A stretch of 64,000 nucleotides of DNA, taken from assembly GCA_023897205.1 (NCBI GenBank), contig JAHWDD010000003.1, positions 5,087,665 to 5,151,664 of the forward strand, in the 5' to 3' direction. Both the position numbers and the translations under genes were made by a program. The notes under the pieces were generated by a model. The model searched no databases. It saw only the letters and a program-made list of their open reading frames with translations, and had not been told where the DNA came from. The stretch is from Exophiala sp. HKRS030. Taxonomy: Eukaryota > Ascomycota > Eurotiomycetes > Chaetothyriales > Herpotrichiellaceae. Of the stretch, positions 59,447 through 64,000 are shown piece after piece. Numbering within the stretch: position 1 is the first letter of the stretch; each line of letters starts with the position of its first letter.

Positions 59447-59862
59447 CTTGAGATTTCCAAAAGCCTAACTGTTTGTGAGAAAAAGGGCTGGAGCCTCACG
59501 ACACGAACACAGCTCTGGCCTTCTATACCTGCGGAAGCCCCCCACAGGTTCAGAAAGGAGGTCATACAAGGATTCCCCACAATTAAAAACCCCGACCGAG
59601 GAAATAGGTGTAGGGAAACCCTCTTCCTACCGAACCTCGCCGTTAACACTTCATATCGCCGAGGAGATAAGGACTTGAACTTCTGACTCCAGCGCAACAC
59701 CAATTTCTTGATTGTAGTCATGTGTAATTGTGTAGTCGTTTCTCATCATATAACAGTCCCTGGTCTGGGGTTTCAGCCCCCAGGAAAAAAAATGTGGTCT
59801 TTGGTTGCTCAGAATCCGGGGTCCAAACTTTGTTGGATAAAATTACAGGTGAATTTGCAATA
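59447..59862. other. Divergent promoter of P450 and MFS genes
   Basis: A 416-bp region. It contains a 6-bp GC-rich hairpin (CTGGGG 59765-59770 with CCCCAG 59778-59783) followed by an A8 run, and two CCGAGG cores near 59597 and 59660. Confidence 0.55.
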
Positions 59863-61707
59863 ATGGCATCAAAAGAAACGCCCGATTCATTCCACATCGA
59901 CCCTGCAGTCGAGCCAGGGTCGAACGATGATGTTGAAGCTGTGGTTCCACACCAGGGCAAATACCTCGACATCGGGGAGACTCATGGCTTTACAAGCGTC
60001 CTCGGCGAGCTCCCACACGGTTACTACCTGAGTTCTCGATTCCTAGGCTCCTTTGCTGCAATGTGGTTTGGGCTTGCGGCTGGAGTTGGCCTCTTCTCGG
60101 TCGCTTCTCCGGTGTTGAGCACCATCAACCAGGACCTGGGCCCCTCTGACAATTACGCGTGGATCGCCATCGCCTACACACTTTCCATGGCCGTCGGGCA
60201 GGCTTTTGTCGGCCGCCTATCAGATATATTGGGCCGTCGTTACATCTTCATCGTCGGAGCAATCTTCGCCCTGGTGGGAGCCATTGTCGTAGCGACGGCG
60301 CACAGTATCAACACCGTCATCGGGGGGATGGTCCTTGGTGGACTGGGAGCAGCTTCACAACTTTCCTACAGTTTCGCCCTGGGGGAGCTGGTCCCCATGA
60401 AACACCGGTTCCTCGCCATAGGAATTCTGTTCCTGGCCATTCTCCCCATGTCCGGTTTTGGTCCAGCTATTGCGAACGCCGCCATTCTCCACACCGCTGC
60501 AAAATGGCGTACTTCATTCTATGTCGTTGCTGGCGTGGATGGAGTGTCTTTGGCACTCTACATCTGCTTCTACCACCCGCCTTCCTTGCGAGAGAAGCAG
60601 GGAGCAAAGCAGTTGGTGGCGTTACTGAAGGAACTCGACTACGTCGGCGCATTCTTATTCACGGCCGCCATTGTGCTCTTTCTGATGGGAATCTCTTGGG
60701 GAGGAGGTCTCTACGCCTGGAAGTCGGCTCAAGTCATCACGACGATCATCATTGGCTTTCTGGTCGGTGCCACCTTTGTTTTGTGGGAGATATACGCCAG
60801 CCTGAAGACCCCGTTTTTGCCGCTCAAGCTGTTTCTATACAAAGGTTTCTCGGGATGTGTTGCGTCTCTGGCGTTGGGCGCTGGACAGTTTTATGGAATG
60901 TCGATCGTCTGGCCTCTCATGGTCAAGGAATTCTACTCGAAAGGCGAAGCCTTGAATGGAGGCTATTTAGCCTGCTTGATCGCCCTGGGGTACGTCGCAG
61001 GTCAAGTGTCTGCCGGTCTTCTGTCGCGGCATATTGGGAAGGCCAGAATACAGGTGATTGTGGCGTTCTTCTTCGGAGGGATGTTCCTAGGATGTAAGTA
61101 GAGTCAATCTTCCTTCCACTGGTTACAGCACTGACAAGGGGGTATAGTGGTGGCGACCTGCACTCCGACCTCAAAAAGTCGGGCGCTTAGTCTGGTCTTC
61201 GTGGCGTGTTACTGCATCGGCTGGAATGAGGGAGTGACTACGGTTCTTTGCACATTTGCAGTACACGACCAGCAAGATATTGGTACCGCAGGCGGAATCG
61301 CCGGTTCCATGCGATCGTTGGGCGGTGGCATTCTTTCCACCGTCTATGTTGCCATTTTGACAAACCGTCTGCAGTCGACAGTTGCCAGGCGTGTGCCAGC
61401 GGCACTTGTCAAAGCTGGGCTGCCGCTGTCCAGTGTACCTGCATGGCTTGCAGCATTAACCTTGGGAAAGGGATTCGGCGACGTTCCTGGGGCGACACCT
61501 GCAATCGACTTGGCCGGCATCACATCATACGAATTCGCTAGTATGGCTGCATTTCGAACGGTATTGCTGGCCTCAATTGCGTTCTCTGGCCTGGGCGTCA
61601 TTGTGAACTTTTTCGTTGCAAACGTGGACCACAAGATGACAGACGGCATTGCGGCCACTTTGATGCATGACAGAACCAACGAGGAGAAGGGAAAACTGGA
61701 CAATTGA
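59863..61707 (+). CDS. MFS efflux transporter, DHA2/TRI12-like
   Basis: Exons are 59863..61093 and 61148..61707, giving 596 residues; the intron is 54 nt. The start is the ATG at 59863 (MASKETPDSF); 45 codons upstream are open but lack an ATG. About 14 membrane segments are predicted. The core has AYTLSMAVGQAFVGRLSDILGRRYIFIVGA (GRLSD...GRR motif A), GGLGAASQLSYSFALGELVPMKHR and a late DVPGATPAIDLAG loop, as in TRI12/siderophore-type fungal exporters. It likely exports a toxic or secondary metabolite. It is divergent from the P450, so the P450 product is a natural candidate cargo, as inference. Confidence 0.9.
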
Positions 61708-62398
61708 CCATGACGCCTGAAGCGCCAGGGCCTGCGCGCAGATATGAAGATGGAAAAGGCGGTTGGAATGTGCGAGCGAGGGCGTTTAAACGTTCCAATG
61801 TGTCAAATCCGTATAATTCTCGTCCTATCGTCCGCCAACATGATTATCTAACTGGTACATAAGCTGATGGCATACATTACAAGAAGAACACGGTTTATTA
61901 GTACCTTGGTAGCGGGGCTTCTCCGCTCTCGCCTGTACGTGTAATATGTGTGGCACGTGTATCTTGGCGCCTTGGCATATCTTGGTCACCTTGGCTCGGG
62001 CTCTTTTCTTTGACAAAATCTGCCCAAGTGGACGCGTTGTGGGTTTTTTATATCACACCAAAATCTGGGCCGTCGTTACCTTGAAGTCTCTGGTCTCCAT
62101 CTGAGGTAGCAATGGATTGCTTGGGGCTGGCTAAGCCTCTGAGCTTCGACATGATGCAAAACGTCATGCCCCCCAGTGGTGCTGATCACTTCAAAAATTT
62201 CTTCTCACAGGTTTGGTTACTTAACCCTCTCGGTTCTGTCTTTTCTCTTCCCCGGATATTCTGTACCTCTGACGTGACTAGGCAGTTGAACGAAACTTAT
62301 CGACCGAGGCAAGATCTGCCTGTCGAGACCCATTCTGTGCCCTGTGCTCGGATTTCCAGCCTTGATTGCCGCTCATTCAATTGTTACTCCGGTCCGAG
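61708..62398. other. Intergenic, no supported gene
   Basis: It lies between two plus-strand genes. One CACGTG is at about 61953. The plus frame 62112-62537 overlaps the permease start in another phase and has no domain. Confidence 0.6.
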
Positions 62399-63988
62399 AT
62401 GGTTCGTACACACGAACTCGCCCACCGCGACAATGGTGTCCTTCGCGGCGACGGTGCTGTCGAGAACAAGGAGCACCGTCATAGTGTCGCCGCGGGTCCA
62501 GGCGAGGAGCAAGCCGACGAGCTCCTTAATATCCTAGGCTACCAGGCCGAGCTGGTTCGAAGTCGAAGCACCTTCCAGGTTGCGTTCATGTCCTTTGTGC
62601 TGGCATCTGTCCCGTATGGTCTGGCTACGACACTTTTATATCCTATCGCAGGTGGCGGGCCCGTCGCTGTGATCTGGGGCTGGTGCGGAGTATGCGCCAT
62701 TATCCTTTGTCTGGCTGTGTCTCTGGGTGAAATCACCTCGGTCTACCCTACAGCTGGAGGCGTCTACTATCAGACATTCATGCTCTCCCCACCGCATTAC
62801 CGCAAGATCACCGCATGGATTTGTGGCTGGTCATACACCCTAGGCAACATCATCATTACTCTTTCTGTCAACTTCGGAACCACCCTTTTTTTCGTGGGTT
62901 GTATCAACATCTTCCAGGATGACAATGGCGAAGGCATCTTTGCCGCAGAGACCTACCAGTATTATCTGATCTTCCTCGCCATCACCCTGACTTGCAATGC
63001 CATATCCGCCCTGGGCAATCGGTGGCTACCGCTTCTGGATGTAAGAATACTGATTTCTTTCCTCACCTCCGCGCATCTGTCTTCCTTTCAATCGACCTTA
63101 GCGGTCCTTCTCCTCCCAACGCGACTTACCATCATATACCTAACGATTAACTAGACAATGACCATCTACTGGACATTTGGAGGTGTCTTTGCCATACTGA
63201 TCTGCGTTCTTGTCATCGCCAAAAACGGTAGAAACAGCGGTAGTTTCGCCCTGGGCGAGTTTCAAGCCAATACCGGTTGGACCCCAGGCTGGTCATTCTG
63301 CATCGGACTCCTGCACGCTGCCTATGCGACCTCTGCCACCGGCATGATCATCTCGTAAGCCTTTCCCGTAACTCTCGGTCTTTGTGCGTGTGCTCACAGC
63401 AGTTATTTAGCATGTCCGAGGAGGTCCGCGACCCTGGCAGGCAAGTTCCCAAAGCCATGTGTTGGGCACTGGGACTGAACTGGCTTTGCGGCATCATCTT
63501 TCTCCTGCCGTTGATGTTCGTGCTGCCTGACCTTCTCGATGTCATCAACGACCCCTACGCCCAACCTCTGCCGTTCATTCTTCGCTCGGCCATCGGCAAT
63601 GAGGGCGGCGCCTTTGCGCTCACGATTCCAATCATCGTCCTCGCCATCTTCTGCGGCACCGCCTGCACCACCGCCGCGTCGCGTTGCATCTGGGCCTTCT
63701 CCCGCGACGGAGCCATGCCTGGGTCTGGACTCTGGAAACGAATCAACCCCAAACTCGACGTGCCTTTCAACGCCATGATGCTCAGCATGTCCGTACAGAT
63801 CTTGTTGGGTCTCATCTACTTTGGGTCTGCTGCGGCCTTCAATGCCTTCAGCGGCTCTGGAGTCATCTTTTTGACCATTTCTTACGTCATGCCCGTCATC
63901 GTTTCCCTCCTCGGCGGCCGCACTCACCTCAGAGAAGGCTCTTGGGACTTTGGGAAGCTGGGTGCATTCTGCAATGTCATCACAATAT
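62399..63988 (+). CDS. APC-family amino acid/GABA/choline permease, 5' part
   Basis: Exons seen are 62399..63040, 63155..63354 and 63411..63988; a donor GTAAGA at 63989 begins an intron that runs past the right edge. The start is the ATG at 62399 (MVRTHELAHRD). At least nine membrane segments are present. Family signs: FVLASVPYGLATTLLYPIAGGGPVAVIWGW, SLGEITSVYPTAGGVYYQ, and SMSEEVRDPGRQVPKAM, the conserved loop EE...P..VPKA completed by splicing, then AFSRDGAMPGSGLWKRINPKLDVP. It belongs to the fungal Uga4/Hnm1-like branch of H+-coupled permeases for GABA, choline, polyamines or amino acids. Substrate undetermined; the C-terminus is missing. Confidence 0.9.
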
Positions 63989-64000
63989 GTAAGACCCCCT

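Overview
The window is nuclear DNA of a filamentous ascomycete (Pezizomycotina). Genes on both strands are interrupted by short introns of mostly 48-130 nt with CTRAY-type branch points. There are Zn2Cys6 regulators, expanded MFS transporters, a P450, and fungal families such as GT32, GT34, GT91, NmrA-like and secretory lipase. Family content fits Eurotiomycetes, perhaps Chaetothyriales, but that placement is inference. I see no rRNA, tRNA, CRISPR, virus or intact transposon. About 26 protein genes could be resolved exon by exon; two run off the window ends (DUF1275 on the left, an APC permease on the right).

Layout. 0-6 kb: DUF1275 membrane protein, DHA1-type MFS transporter and a PLP aminotransferase. 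6-8.5 kb: a long gene-free stretch. 8.5-14 kb: sugar/inositol-type MFS, class A flavin monooxygenase and NmrA/isoflavone-reductase-like protein, a plausible small aromatic-compound module. 15-17 kb: secreted lysophospholipase. 18.9-28.9 kb: four consecutive cell-surface glycan genes (GT91 beta-mannosyltransferase, membrane acyltransferase 3, GT34 glycosyltransferase, GT32 Och1-like transferase). 29-41 kb: cytochrome-b2-type hydroxyacid dehydrogenase, an SDR, a C2H2 plus Zn2Cys6 regulator, a cyclase-family hydrolase and a sugar transporter. 43-48 kb: alpha/beta hydrolase lacking its nucleophilic serine, ACC-synthase-like aminotransferase and secretory lipase. 48-56 kb: FabG-like SDR, Zn2Cys6 regulator, FAT1-type acyl-CoA synthetase and Sps19-like dienoyl-CoA reductase with a peroxisomal AKL terminus, which read together as a fatty-acid utilisation module. 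56-57 kb: gene relics. 57.5-61.7 kb: a P450 and a DHA2 efflux transporter transcribed divergently. 62.4 kb onward: APC permease.

The most notable points are as follows. First, 6 of about 46 resolved introns are GC-AG, all with donor GCAAGT, far above the roughly 1% usual in fungi. Second, the 10-kb glycan block is a candidate undescribed pathway for an acylated mannoside or surface polymer; its three glycosyltransferases all end in Lys/Glu-rich tails. Third, one alpha/beta hydrolase has Gly in place of the catalytic Ser.
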